Shown one piece after another: positions 6,934 through 15,547 of a DNA stretch of 45,299 nucleotides. The stretch comes from SHZI01 sp964384525 (GTDB lineage Bacteria > Pseudomonadota > Gammaproteobacteria > Steroidobacterales > GCA-2729495), in contig CAYLKO010000016.1 of the NCBI GenBank assembly GCA_964384525.1, forward strand, positions 1 to 45,299, read 5' to 3'. Under the pieces are notes generated by a model. That model had not been told where the DNA came from and made no database searches. It saw only the letters and a list, made by a program, of their open reading frames with translations. Each line of letters begins with the position of its first letter. Positions within the stretch are counted from its first letter, which is position 1. The position numbers and the translations under genes were made by a program.

Positions 6934-9468
6934 ATGCAACAGCGCGCATCAGTCATCACATCAGGACTCCTCGCACTGATCAGCACCCTCCTGGCGCCAT
7001 TCGCCGTCGCGCAGGACAGCGGCGATGGCATCGACATGCAGCTTGGCAATCGGCTCTACCCGGACGGTGGTGCGGCGCCATGGGGCTGCGATGAGCGCGG
7101 GATGAGCTGGCTCAGTGCCGGTTCCCGGCGTACCCCGACCGGGTATCTGTACCAGTGTCCGCCGGAGCGTCCGGAAATGGAGGCCACCGGCGAGTGGCTG
7201 TATTCGGCCACCCTCCCCCTCGGGCTGCTCTTCAACAGCGGTGATGAGGACAACGCGCAATGGCTGCGTTACTCCGGCTGGGACGACGGCCTCATGATCG
7301 GCCCGATGAGCGCCACGCTGATCCGGCCGGATGATGGCAGCTACCTCGAGTTCCGTGGCAGCCGGCTCGATGCAGACAACCAGTTCTACAAGGTGACCGG
7401 GGGCCGTGCCGGCCGCTACCGGATCGAAGCCTTTGTCCGCGATCAGCCGAACGTCGTGAGTGCAAACGCGAAGTCGATCTGGAATGGCATCGGCACCAAT
7501 CACCTGACGCTGGTCGACGGGCTCGCGCCGGCGGCCAGCACGCCGGCACAGGTGGCCGCGGCATCGGCGGCTGCCCCGGAACGGCGACTCGAAGTCCAGC
7601 GCGACAAACTCGGCCTCGGCGCCACCTATTCCTTCAATCGCGAGTGGACCGGCTATTTCAACGGCACCTACGAGGAGCGCAAGGGGGCCAGACCCTTCGG
7701 TGGGCCGTTCTTTTTCAACTATCCCTTTGCCGATAATGGCGGGATTCTCGAAATCCCGCGGCTCATCGACGATGGCACGACCAACCTGAGCGGCGGTGCG
7801 CGTTTCGTCGGCACGGTCTGGCGGATGGAGTTTGCCTACAACGGCTCCTTCTATCGCAGCCGGCATGCGAGCTACGACTACGAAATGCCATTCATGCTCA
7901 CACCGGTGGTGCCGGGGGCAGTGTCGCCGGCACTGGGGCTCGGCGAATTCGCCTCCGAGCCGGACAACGATTATCACAACCTGCGGGTGAACTTCACGCG
8001 CAAGATCCCGCTCAATGGCGAGCTGTCGGTGACGGCGGCCAGCGGCCAGATGAAGCAGAACGATTCGCTGTTGCCGCCGATGAACTGCCAGGGGCAGTTC
8101 GGCATCGATCTCTCACCGACCGGCGCCCCCGTCAATCCGTACCTTTACGACTGCGACAACTGGAACAGCACGGCGGCATTGTCGCGGACGAGCGCCAACC
8201 TGAAGATCGATACGACGATGTTCAGCGCCCGGGTCGCGTTGCAGCCGACTGGCCAGGTTACATGGCGCGGCGATGTGCGTTTCGACCGGCAGGACTATCG
8301 CGGCGACTACGTGGCCTTCAATCCACTGACCGGTCAGTATGGTTACATCGCGGAGAACGGCGCGCAGGGCAGCGTGGTGCCGGGCGAGATGGGCGTCTGG
8401 GACCCGGTGCTGTCGCCGTCGGTCATCACGCGCATACGCAATCTGCCGCTCGATAAGGAAACCTTCGAGACCAACGTGGGTGCGGACTGGCGGCTTTCGC
8501 GCTACGACACCATCGGCGCGACTTACACCTTCGTGCGCACAGACCGCGACAACCGCGAGCGAAACGATGTGGATGATCACTCGATCCGCCTCACCTGGGC
8601 CAATCGCCGCCTGGAGACGGTAACGTTCCGGGCAAACTACACCTATCTGCACCGCACCGGCGATGCCTACAACTACGATCCTTACGAGTTCACGTTCTCG
8701 ACATCACTGCCGGGCTTCGTGCCCCCACCCGGCGGAGTGCCCGCCCACACGGTGGACGTGCTGCGCAAATACGATGTATCGAGCCGTGACCAGCACAAGA
8801 TCGACCTGATGGCGACCTTTGCCGTGCGCGATGACATGACGATCAGCGCCTCGGTGCGCGCCGAGAGCAGCAACTACGATGCCGACCTTGGCCGCCAGGA
8901 TTACGATTCCTTCGGCTCCACAGTGCAATGGGAATGGCAACCGTCTCCGTCGACAGTGGCCAGCGCCTGGTATGGATATGACCTCTCGAACCTGAAGCTG
9001 GCCAATGTCAACGACGTGGCGGTCACGCCGGATCCGGCACTGGGCGGCGCCACCTACCCGCTGGATGCGCGCTGGTGGGTCCGGGATGAGCAGCGCAATC
9101 ACTACTTCGGCGCCACGCTGGATCAGCAGCTCGGGAAGGTCAAGCTCCAGCTTGCCACCAGCTATACCGGATCACGCGGCACGACCGACTTCCGTTTTGC
9201 TTCGCCGTCAGCGCTGACCTGGCCCAATCCAGAGGGCTTTCCCACGATGGCGCACCGGGTGACATCGCTCTCGGTCGGTCTGCTGATGCCGCTCACCGAC
9301 CGTGTCTCGGTCCGGGTCTTTGATCTCTACGAGCGCGGCAGCCTGGCGGACTGGCACTATCAGGGCTTCGGCGAGAACCGCGTTTACGACCACCGTGTGT
9401 ATACCGACGGTGGCCCGGAAGACTACAGCGACAATCTCGTCGGCCTCATGTTGCAGATCCGGTTGTAG
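6934..9468 (+). CDS. MtrB/PioB-family outer-membrane beta-barrel partner of the decaheme cytochrome
   Basis: This 844-residue protein has a signal peptide ending near FAVAQ (residue 27), an N-terminal periplasmic region, then a long series of alternating polar/hydrophobic strands typical of a large barrel. Repeated barrel-like strands include TYSFNREWTGYFNGTY and RFDRQDYRGDYVAFN. MtrB/PioB proteins sheath the decaheme cytochrome in the outer membrane. The N-terminal CxxC reported for Shewanella MtrB is absent; the only early cysteines are Cys52 and Cys75. The chain ends in Leu rather than the usual aromatic residue. Assignment relies on size, barrel character and position between a decaheme gene and a cytochrome gene. 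Confidence 0.85.
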   Translation: MQQRASVITSGLLALISTLLAPFAVAQDSGDGIDMQLGNRLYPDGGAAPWGCDERGMSWLSAGSRRTPTGYLYQCPPERPEMEATGEWLYSATLPLGLLFNSGDEDNAQWLRYSGWDDGLMIGPMSATLIRPDDGSYLEFRGSRLDADNQFYKVTGGRAGRYRIEAFVRDQPNVVSANAKSIWNGIGTNHLTLVDGLAPAASTPAQVAAASAAAPERRLEVQRDKLGLGATYSFNREWTGYFNGTYEERKGARPFGGPFFFNYPFADNGGILEIPRLIDDGTTNLSGGARFVGTVWRMEFAYNGSFYRSRHASYDYEMPFMLTPVVPGAVSPALGLGEFASEPDNDYHNLRVNFTRKIPLNGELSVTAASGQMKQNDSLLPPMNCQGQFGIDLSPTGAPVNPYLYDCDNWNSTAALSRTSANLKIDTTMFSARVALQPTGQVTWRGDVRFDRQDYRGDYVAFNPLTGQYGYIAENGAQGSVVPGEMGVWDPVLSPSVITRIRNLPLDKETFETNVGADWRLSRYDTIGATYTFVRTDRDNRERNDVDDHSIRLTWANRRLETVTFRANYTYLHRTGDAYNYDPYEFTFSTSLPGFVPPPGGVPAHTVDVLRKYDVSSRDQHKIDLMATFAVRDDMTISASVRAESSNYDADLGRQDYDSFGSTVQWEWQPSPSTVASAWYGYDLSNLKLANVNDVAVTPDPALGGATYPLDARWWVRDEQRNHYFGATLDQQLGKVKLQLATSYTGSRGTTDFRFASPSALTWPNPEGFPTMAHRVTSLSVGLLMPLTDRVSVRVFDLYERGSLADWHYQGFGENRVYDHRVYTDGGPEDYSDNLVGLMLQIRL

Positions 9469-9476
9469 GGAGGCGC

Positions 9477-10184
9477 ATGTCGAAGCTGGCGCGAACCCTG
9501 ACCACGATTCTTGCCGGCATCGTCGTCAGCCTGCCGATTGCGGCTGATGTACCGGCTGCCGCCGACTATCTCGATCTGCGCCGCGTCGAACCCATCCGCA
9601 ACGGCGATGTTGCCGCCGGCCAGGAGAAGGCTGCCGCCTGCATCGCCTGCCACGGCGGAAACGGCATCTCGCCGGTATCGATATTTCCCAATCTGCGTGG
9701 CCAGACGGTCGATTACCTGTACTGGGCCCTGGTGGACTTCAAGCGCTCGTCACGGGCCAGTTCGCCCATGACGCCGGTCGTGGCTCCGCTGAGCGATCAG
9801 GATCTGCGTGATCTCGCCGCCTTCTACGCCATGCGCCCGGGATCAGCGGAAGCAGCACCCATGGTGGCAACGCCCATGGGGACGGCGGACACGGCGCAGC
9901 TGGCATCCGGCGAGCAGTTGTATCTGCACGGCAAACCAGCACAGGGTGTTCCGCCCTGCCAGGGATGTCACGGCGCCGATGGCAGTGGCAACACCCGCCA
10001 CCTCACCTATCCGGCGCTGCGCGGACAGAAGGCGGATTACCTTGTCGCCAAACTTGGCGAGTACCGCGAGAAGAAGCTGGCCGATTCAACCACTGATTTC
10101 ATCATGACCGGTGTTGCCGCCCATCTCGACGACAACGCCATTCGTGATCTGGCGGCCTGGTTGTCGGCGCAATCCCTCGACTGA
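9477..10184 (+). CDS. Diheme cytochrome c4-type protein
   Basis: This 235-residue periplasmic protein has a signal peptide (start 9477, cleavage near IAADV) and two class I cytochrome c domains. Haem sites are CIACH (55-59) and CQGCH (161-165). Likely axial methionines are Met98 (SPMTP) and the Met in DFIMTG near residue 207. Cytochromes c4 shuttle electrons in the periplasm, often to terminal oxidases or between complexes. It starts 8 bases after the barrel gene, so it is probably the soluble electron partner of the conduit, comparable in position to the small cytochromes found with Mto/Pio systems. That partnership is inference from context. Confidence 0.88.
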   Translation: MSKLARTLTTILAGIVVSLPIAADVPAAADYLDLRRVEPIRNGDVAAGQEKAAACIACHGGNGISPVSIFPNLRGQTVDYLYWALVDFKRSSRASSPMTPVVAPLSDQDLRDLAAFYAMRPGSAEAAPMVATPMGTADTAQLASGEQLYLHGKPAQGVPPCQGCHGADGSGNTRHLTYPALRGQKADYLVAKLGEYREKKLADSTTDFIMTGVAAHLDDNAIRDLAAWLSAQSLD

Positions 10185-10196
10185 CTGCCACACGAT

Positions 10197-10223
10197 CCTC
10201 CGACGTTGCACCGGACGTGGAGG
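10197..10223. terminator. Hairpin between convergent genes
   Basis: CCTCC-G-ACGT (10197-10206) can pair with ACGTGGAGG (10215-10223) with one bulged G. It lies between the c4 cytochrome stop and the symporter stop, so could serve both strands. No clear T-tract follows. Confidence 0.4.
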
Positions 10224-10235
10224 CGCTGAATGAGC

Positions 10236-11765
10236 TCAGGCGTAGTCTTCGTCGTCCCCGTAGTCGTCAGCGCGGGTGGTATCGACGGCAGGTCGCCAAC
10301 CCAGACGCGGCGCAAGGGCAGACAACAGGACTGTCACCACGAGATTCAGCACCAGGGCGTACAAGGCGGCGTAGCCGGGGATGATCGTGCTGCCGAGCTG
10401 CAGCGGATAAATGGAACTGAAGCCCTGGCTGGCGGCCATCCAGCTGCCGGCCACCATGCCGATGGCCCAGCCGGCGGTCAGCGCCCGGGGGTGCAGGCGC
10501 GTGGTGTAAAGCCCGATGATGATGGCTGGCAGCGTCTGGATGATCCACACGCCACCGAGCAATTGCAGGTTGATGGCGTACTTCTGCGGCAGGAACAGCA
10601 CGAAGGCCAGCGCGCCGAACTTCACCACCAGCGACACCAGTTTGGCCACCTGCGCCTCTTCAGCGGGGCTGCAGTCGCGCCTCAGGTATTCGCGATGGAT
10701 ATTGCGGGTATAAAGGTTGGCGGCGGCAATCGACATGATCGCCGCCGGCACCAGCGCGCCGATGGCGAGCGCTGCCATCGCCACGCCCACGAACCACGGC
10801 GGGAAGAAATGCAGGTACACCGCCGGCACCGCATAGTTCGCGCCATACCGGCTGAACCCATCGGCATAGGTGGGATCGCTGGCCACCCCGGAGGCCAGCG
10901 CCATGTAGCCGAGCAAGGCGATCAACGCCAGCACGATCGAATAAGCTGGCAGCAAGGCGGCATTGCGCTTGATGGTGCGCCGACTGTTGGCGCTGAACAC
11001 GCCGGTCATGGCGTGTGGATAGAGGAACAGCGCCAGCGCCGAGCCCAGCGCCAGCGTCACGTAGGCGCTGGCTTGTCCGGGCTTGAGCAGCAAGTTGTCG
11101 GCTGGCACCGCGTCGAACACCCGGGCATAACCACCCAGCTTTGCCGGTACCACGATCACCGCGGCAATCACCGCCACATAGATCAGAATGTCCTTCACGA
11201 TCGCGATCAGCGCCGGTGCGCGCAGGCCGCTGGTGTAGGTATAGGCAGCCAGGATGGCAAAGGCAACGATCAGCGGCAGGTGGCCCAGCAAACCCTGGCC
11301 CTCGAATCCCAGCGCGGAAATCACCACTTCCATGCCGACCAGTTGCAAGGCGATGTAGGGCATCGTGGCAAGAATGCCGGTCACGGCGACCAGCAGCGCC
11401 AAAGTCGGGCTGCCATAGCGCGCACGCACGAAATCGCCGCCGGTGACAAAGCCGTTCCGGTGGGCCACCGACCACAGCCGTGGAAACACCACGAACACGA
11501 AGGGATAGATGATGAGCGTGTACGGGACCGCGAAAAAACCCAGCGCCCCGGCACCGAACACGAGTGCCGGCACGGCGATGAAGGAATAGGCGGTGTAGAG
11601 GTCGCCGCCGAGCAGGAACCAGGTTACCACGGTGCCAAAGCGGCGCCCGGCAAGGCCCCACTCCTCCAGATGATCCAGGCTTGCGGCGCGCCAACGGGCA
11701 GCGACGAAGCCAAGCACCGTGATCAGCACGAACAGAGCAATGAAAACCCAGACGGCAACGTCCAT
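10236..11765 (-). CDS. Sodium:solute symporter, MctP-like monocarboxylate permease
   Basis: This 509-residue inner-membrane protein of the SSS (SLC5-like) family has about 13 hydrophobic helices. The first helix is followed by the family segment SLDHLEEWGLAGRRFG; GGDLYTAYSFIAVPALVFG and RYGSPTLALLVA are also SSS-typical. MctP-type members import lactate, pyruvate, acetate or alanine. The small DUF3311 gene directly upstream is the common companion of this subgroup and supports the MctP assignment over a sugar or proline symporter. Gene order is DUF3311 then symporter, 10 bases apart, transcribed leftward and convergent with the cytochrome cluster. Confidence 0.88.
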   Translation of the reverse strand: MDVAVWVFIALFVLITVLGFVAARWRAASLDHLEEWGLAGRRFGTVVTWFLLGGDLYTAYSFIAVPALVFGAGALGFFAVPYTLIIYPFVFVVFPRLWSVAHRNGFVTGGDFVRARYGSPTLALLVAVTGILATMPYIALQLVGMEVVISALGFEGQGLLGHLPLIVAFAILAAYTYTSGLRAPALIAIVKDILIYVAVIAAVIVVPAKLGGYARVFDAVPADNLLLKPGQASAYVTLALGSALALFLYPHAMTGVFSANSRRTIKRNAALLPAYSIVLALIALLGYMALASGVASDPTYADGFSRYGANYAVPAVYLHFFPPWFVGVAMAALAIGALVPAAIMSIAAANLYTRNIHREYLRRDCSPAEEAQVAKLVSLVVKFGALAFVLFLPQKYAINLQLLGGVWIIQTLPAIIIGLYTTRLHPRALTAGWAIGMVAGSWMAASQGFSSIYPLQLGSTIIPGYAALYALVLNLVVTVLLSALAPRLGWRPAVDTTRADDYGDDEDYA

Positions 11766-11775
11766 CGGCGGGTCT

Positions 11776-11967
11776 TCAGACGCGGGCGCGATAGGCGAGC
11801 GCGGTGAGGAGCGCGGTCACCACGATCAGCACGGTCTGGAACCAGTAGAAGAACGGAATGCCGAACAGCCGCGGCTCGATGTGGTTGTAGAGCGGCACCC
11901 ACAATGCCAGCATCGACACCGCCACAAACAACAGCCACCACGGCCAGCGCCGTCGCGTCGTCGCCAT
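11776..11967 (-). CDS. DUF3311 small membrane protein, symporter companion
   Basis: This 63-residue protein has two membrane helices (WWLLFVAVSMLALWVPLY and FFYWFQTVLIVVTALLTAL) separated by a short loop, EPRLFGIPFFYW, typical of DUF3311. The ATG at 11967 has GGAGGG six bases upstream; an alternative ATG at 11973 would abut the ribosome-binding site and is less likely. DUF3311 genes commonly precede SSS symporters, analogous to small DUF485/DUF4212 subunits, and are presumed accessory subunits. Confidence 0.85.
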   Translation of the reverse strand: MATTRRRWPWWLLFVAVSMLALWVPLYNHIEPRLFGIPFFYWFQTVLIVVTALLTALAYRARV

Positions 11968-12030
11968 GTGCATCCCTCCGCCTGTTCCCGGTGGGCAAGG
12001 GAACACGCGCGCTTGCATGGTGTCAAGGGC

Positions 12031-12160
12031 ATGGCGAATGGCGGCATGGGCGTCCTGCTGAACCTGTACCGCACCGGTCGGGGCAGCGTCAGCTGGCATC
12101 GCGACAATGAACCGGAACTGGGGCGGGAACCCACGAATCAACCTGACCTTCCGTCTGATT
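12031..12160 (+). pseudogene. Remnant of an AlkB-type 2OG-Fe(II) dioxygenase gene
   Basis: Translating + from 12031 gives a stretch containing VLLNLYRTGRGSVSW then HRDNEPELG, which is the core of AlkB-family DNA/RNA demethylases, including the iron-binding HxD (His-Arg-Asp). No start-to-stop gene surrounds it: upstream sequence is the antisense of the DUF3311 gene. After ELGR the frame is lost, and a +1 frame continues with NPRINLTFRL, resembling the next AlkB strand. The ferrous-ligand second His and the 2OG-binding Arg region are absent. It occupies the otherwise empty 170 bases between DUF3311 and MOSC and runs into the 3' end of the MOSC gene. Confidence 0.6.
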
Positions 12161-12878
12161 CGATGACCACGGGGTCGTTCAACGCCACGCGGCCGGGTCT
12201 CACTGTCGTTCCATACACCCCGGCACAGCCTTGGCTTTCCCTGGCCACGTGGCGCAGGATCGACGGGTTGGATTCCGAGGTCACCGGATCGATGGTGATG
12301 ATGCTGCAGCGGCCGTCGCGCTCGTCCACACGCATGCGCAGCCCGCCAATCTGCAGGATGCAGCCGAGCCAACCGTCTTCCGGAAAGTCCGAGTCGGCGG
12401 CCGCCTCCACCAGGATGTTCGGGCGAAACCGTCCGACGGCCAGCCGGACACCGGCGACGTCACTGAGCCAGGCAATGGTGCGGGTGGTGATCAGCGACAA
12501 CGGGAAGGTGTCGTAAATACCCCGGTCCTGCTTGATGATATGGGTGCCGCCGGGGTAAAGCTCTGCCGCGAGCGATGCATCCGCGCTGTCGTGGAAGGCT
12601 CCCGATGGCGTCTTCACGATCACCGGCGATTTATCAGGTCGGGCCGGCTCGGCAAACGATGGTTGATAGCGGTTCATGTCGTGACGTTCGCGCAACGTCA
12701 GCCACGGGAATCCGCTTTGCCGGGCCTCATGCCGGATGAAGGCCCAGCGGCGATCACCTGCCAGCCCCTGCCACGACACCTCGACGTCGGTCAGCGCCTC
12801 ACCGCCCATCGACTTGATCGGGTAGCGCCACAATCCTGCAACATGCCCGACGGGCCTCTCGTTCCGAGAATCATCCAT
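12138..12878 (-). CDS. MOSC domain protein (molybdenum cofactor sulfurase C-terminal type)
   Basis: This 246-residue protein has an N-terminal MOSC beta-barrel region (GHVAGLWRYPIKSMGGE, LAGDRRWAFI) and a MOSC core with the conserved cysteine in RDGRCSIITIDP. Family members bind molybdenum cofactor and carry sulfur, or act with partners in reducing N-hydroxylated compounds (YcbX/mARC type). The presence of a molybdopterin sulfite dehydrogenase 3 kb away is compatible but no operon joins them. It is transcribed leftward, divergent from marC. Confidence 0.85.
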   Translation of the reverse strand: MDDSRNERPVGHVAGLWRYPIKSMGGEALTDVEVSWQGLAGDRRWAFIRHEARQSGFPWLTLRERHDMNRYQPSFAEPARPDKSPVIVKTPSGAFHDSADASLAAELYPGGTHIIKQDRGIYDTFPLSLITTRTIAWLSDVAGVRLAVGRFRPNILVEAAADSDFPEDGWLGCILQIGGLRMRVDERDGRCSIITIDPVTSESNPSILRHVARESQGCAGVYGTTVRPGRVALNDPVVIESDGRSG

Positions 12879-12999
12879 CGAGCAGCCTCCCGGGAGGTGC
12901 CATTGGTCCAGGAACCGGCGTCGGATCGGAGATTAGCAGAGGACAACCGCCGCTACTACAATTCCGGCACTTCACCAACCAACACGGACAGGAGCCAAC

Positions 13000-13599
13000 G
13001 TGAACTGGAACGACATTGCGTCGGCAGCGGTGACGTTGTTTCTCGTCATGGACCCGCTCGGCAACGTGCCGATCTTCAACGCGGTACTTGCCAGGGTTGA
13101 ACCGAAACGGCGACCGGGGGTGGTGACCCGCGAGATGGTCATTGCGCTGATCATCCTGCTGGGGATCCTGTTTGTCGGCAACACCGCCCTGGCTTTCCTG
13201 GGGCTCAGTCAATCGTCGCTCAACATCGCCGGCGGCGTGCTCCTTTTCATCATCTCCCTGCGGATGGTGTTCCCCACCGGTGCAGAGGGTGGCGAAGATG
13301 CGGAAACCGACGACCCTTTCATCGTGCCGCTGGCCATGCCGCTGGTTGCCGGACCGTCGACCATCGCAGTCCTGCTGCTGCTGAGCTCGAGCCGTCCCGG
13401 CCAGATTACCGAGTGGGCCGTGGCGCTCTTCCTGGCGTGGCTGGTCACAACCGTGCTGCTGGTCAGCTCCCCGAAGATACTGGCGGTTATCGGCGAGCGT
13501 GGCTCCCGGGCACTGGAACGGCTCATGGGCATGATTCTGGTGATCCTGGCGACACAGATGTTATTGAATGGCATCAGGGATTTCGTGGAGAGCCTGTGA
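13000..13599 (+). CDS. MarC-family integral membrane protein
   Basis: This 199-residue protein has six predicted membrane helices. The first has the family motif LFLVMDPLGNVPIF, and the second half contains PFIVPLAMPLVAGPSTIA, both hallmarks of MarC/YhgN proteins. The start is GTG at 13000 with AGGAG five bases upstream. MarC was once tied to multiple antibiotic resistance but that role was not upheld; physiological function is unknown. Its 3' end overlaps the convergent b561-YceI gene by 26 bases. Confidence 0.9.
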   Translation: MNWNDIASAAVTLFLVMDPLGNVPIFNAVLARVEPKRRPGVVTREMVIALIILLGILFVGNTALAFLGLSQSSLNIAGGVLLFIISLRMVFPTGAEGGEDAETDDPFIVPLAMPLVAGPSTIAVLLLLSSSRPGQITEWAVALFLAWLVTTVLLVSSPKILAVIGERGSRALERLMGMILVILATQMLLNGIRDFVESL

Positions 13600-14743
13600 G
13601 GGCGGGAACGAGCCTGACCGACCAGATGACCGTGATGGCGTCATCGACCATCGTGGTTGAGCGCCATTCGCCCTGCCCCACCCCGTAGTCGAGCCGGTTG
13701 ATCGCAAGCTCACCCGTGATGAGCCGGCCCTGCATGGCGCTGCCCGGGATACTGCTGCCCGGGGTTGTGGCCAGCGCGAAAGGCAGTGTCACCTCGCGAG
13801 TGACATTGCGGATCGTGAGCTTGCCTGTCGCGGCATAACGACCCTCCCCCACGCGTTGGAAATGCTCGGCGACAAATGTCGCCCGGGGGAATACCTGGAC
13901 GTCAAAAAGTTCCGCCGCGCGCAGCACGGTGTCGCGGTCCTTGTCCTGCGTGTCGATCGAGCCGGTATCGACGACCACCGCCAGCCGCATCGGGCTGTCG
14001 TCGACAGCGGTGGCGAGTTCCACCGTGAATCCGTCGAAGGCGCCGGTCGTGGTGGCGCCCGCCTGTTTGAAATGGAACTGCAGGATCCCGCCTGCGGCAT
14101 TGCCCCCCCAGTGGCCCGCGCCGGGTGCCTCAGCAAGTGCATCACCGGCGCCGCCGCCAGCACCCACCATGAGCAGCAGGACTGCCACGACGGGCACCCG
14201 CACGAAGGGCAGCATGCGCCGCAGTACATTGTCTCCATCGATGAAGTGGTGCTTGAGCGCCGCGAGCAGATGCACCGTTGCGATGCCCCCCAGCGTGAAG
14301 GCAAGGACCACATGCACCTGGTGCGCGGAAGCAAATGTGGCCTCGCTCGGCGCGACCAGATCGGGAAGCTGGAAGAACCCGAACCACGACACCGGGAAGT
14401 TCCTGGCGGAGGACATGATCCAGCCGGCGAGCGGCACGACGAGGAGCAGCGTGTAGAGGAGCGCATGCGCGCCACGTGCCGCGACCTGCTCCCAGCCCGC
14501 CATCGTTGCCGGCATCACGGGGCGGCCATTGGCTGCGCGCCACAGGAGGCGCAGGGTCGCCAGTGCGAGAATCGTGATGCCGACCGACTTGTGGCGGGCG
14601 AGCACCACCAGCTTCTCCATGCCGATTGGCAGGTTGACGGCAACCAGTGCGAGCGCAAACTGCGTAATGATGAAAAGAACGATCACCCAATGGAAGAACT
14701 TCGCGACCGAGCCCCAGCATTCCAGAGTATTGCGGATCGGCAT
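13574..14743 (-). CDS. Cytochrome b561-YceI domain fusion protein
   Basis: This 389-residue protein joins two families. Residues 1-190 are a cytochrome b561 domain with four membrane helices and histidines placed as haem ligands (KFFHWVIV, LARHKSVGI, ARGAHALLY, HQVHVVLAF). A fifth hydrophobic segment (VPVVAVLLLMVGAGGG) then leads to a YceI domain (about 215-385) with the lipocalin-like strands GKLTIRNVTREVTLPF and GELAINRLDYGVGQGEW. The fifth helix would put YceI in the periplasm. YceI proteins bind long isoprenoid chains such as quinone tails, so quinone or lipid redox handling is plausible. E. coli has yceJ (b561) next to yceI as separate genes, so this fusion mirrors that pair. Confidence 0.88.
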   Translation of the reverse strand: MPIRNTLECWGSVAKFFHWVIVLFIITQFALALVAVNLPIGMEKLVVLARHKSVGITILALATLRLLWRAANGRPVMPATMAGWEQVAARGAHALLYTLLLVVPLAGWIMSSARNFPVSWFGFFQLPDLVAPSEATFASAHQVHVVLAFTLGGIATVHLLAALKHHFIDGDNVLRRMLPFVRVPVVAVLLLMVGAGGGAGDALAEAPGAGHWGGNAAGGILQFHFKQAGATTTGAFDGFTVELATAVDDSPMRLAVVVDTGSIDTQDKDRDTVLRAAELFDVQVFPRATFVAEHFQRVGEGRYAATGKLTIRNVTREVTLPFALATTPGSSIPGSAMQGRLITGELAINRLDYGVGQGEWRSTTMVDDAITVIWSVRLVPALTGSPRNP

Positions 14744-14754
14744 ATGCTCGCTCC

Positions 14755-15513
14755 ATGGGCAGGAGGAATGTCCAGTCTAGCAAGGCGGCACTCGGGGCGG
14801 CGGTGGTCGTTGCGCTCGGTCTGGCCGGCTGCCCGACCGTACGTCGCCCCGCCACCCCACCCGATGCCGACGTGCCGTCGACCGGGCTCACCCAACCGGA
14901 CGGCAGTGCAGCACGCTACCAGGTGATCGGCAGCGAATCTCTGGTCGTGGTGCTCGCCTACCGGGGCGGTCCGCTGGCCTCGTTCGGGCACAATCACGTG
15001 ATTGCATCGCATGCGCTGACCGGCTTCATCAACGTGGCTGAACCGCTGACGGCGAGCACCTTCGAGCTGCATCTACCGGTTGCCGATTTCACGGTTGATG
15101 AGCCGGCACTGCGGAGCAACCTCGGGGCCGGATTCGCGGGCACAGTGCCCGATTCGGCGCGCGACGGAACACGGCACAACATGCTGGGCGGGGACCTGCT
15201 GGACGCCGGGCATTTTCCGGAGATCGTGGTACGCGCCATGTCACTTGCCGGCGGGCCACATAACTTTCTGGCCCACCTCGACATCAACATCCGCGGCGGA
15301 CACCACGCGCTCGAGGCGCCCATCACGGTCAACCGGCTGGATGCCGATCGACTGCAGGTCAGCGCACGCTTTTCCGTTGCCCAGAGCGCGCTCGGGCTCA
15401 CGCCCTTCAGTATCATGCTGGGCGCACTCCAGGTTGAAGACACGCTTGAAGTGGAGGTCGACCTCACCGCACTCCGGGCACCCGTTGTTGCCCTGCCCCG
15501 CCCGGCCCGCTGA
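14755..15513 (+). CDS. YceI-like lipoprotein
   Basis: This 252-residue protein has a lipoprotein signal (Arg-Arg near the N-terminus, hydrophobic stretch, LAGC with Cys26). The rest resembles YceI: ASFGHNHVIASHALTGFI at the first strands, FELHLPVADFTVDE, and ITVNRLDADRLQVSARFSV near the C-terminus. It would sit on a membrane facing the periplasm and bind a hydrophobic ligand. Its start codon is only 11 bases from that of the divergent b561-YceI gene, so the two YceI-family genes share one tiny regulatory region and are probably co-regulated. It heads a rightward run through sorA and sorB. Confidence 0.8.
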   Translation: MGRRNVQSSKAALGAAVVVALGLAGCPTVRRPATPPDADVPSTGLTQPDGSAARYQVIGSESLVVVLAYRGGPLASFGHNHVIASHALTGFINVAEPLTASTFELHLPVADFTVDEPALRSNLGAGFAGTVPDSARDGTRHNMLGGDLLDAGHFPEIVVRAMSLAGGPHNFLAHLDINIRGGHHALEAPITVNRLDADRLQVSARFSVAQSALGLTPFSIMLGALQVEDTLEVEVDLTALRAPVVALPRPAR

Positions 15514-15547
15514 TTGACGGGGCCAGGAGCCTCTGCCGAGGATACAC

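Noticed and set aside
10230..11807. 525-codon open frame on the plus strand
   Set aside because: Antisense to the symporter. Composition rich in Gln, His, Arg and Gly with no hydrophobic or domain pattern, typical of a shadow frame in GC-rich DNA.
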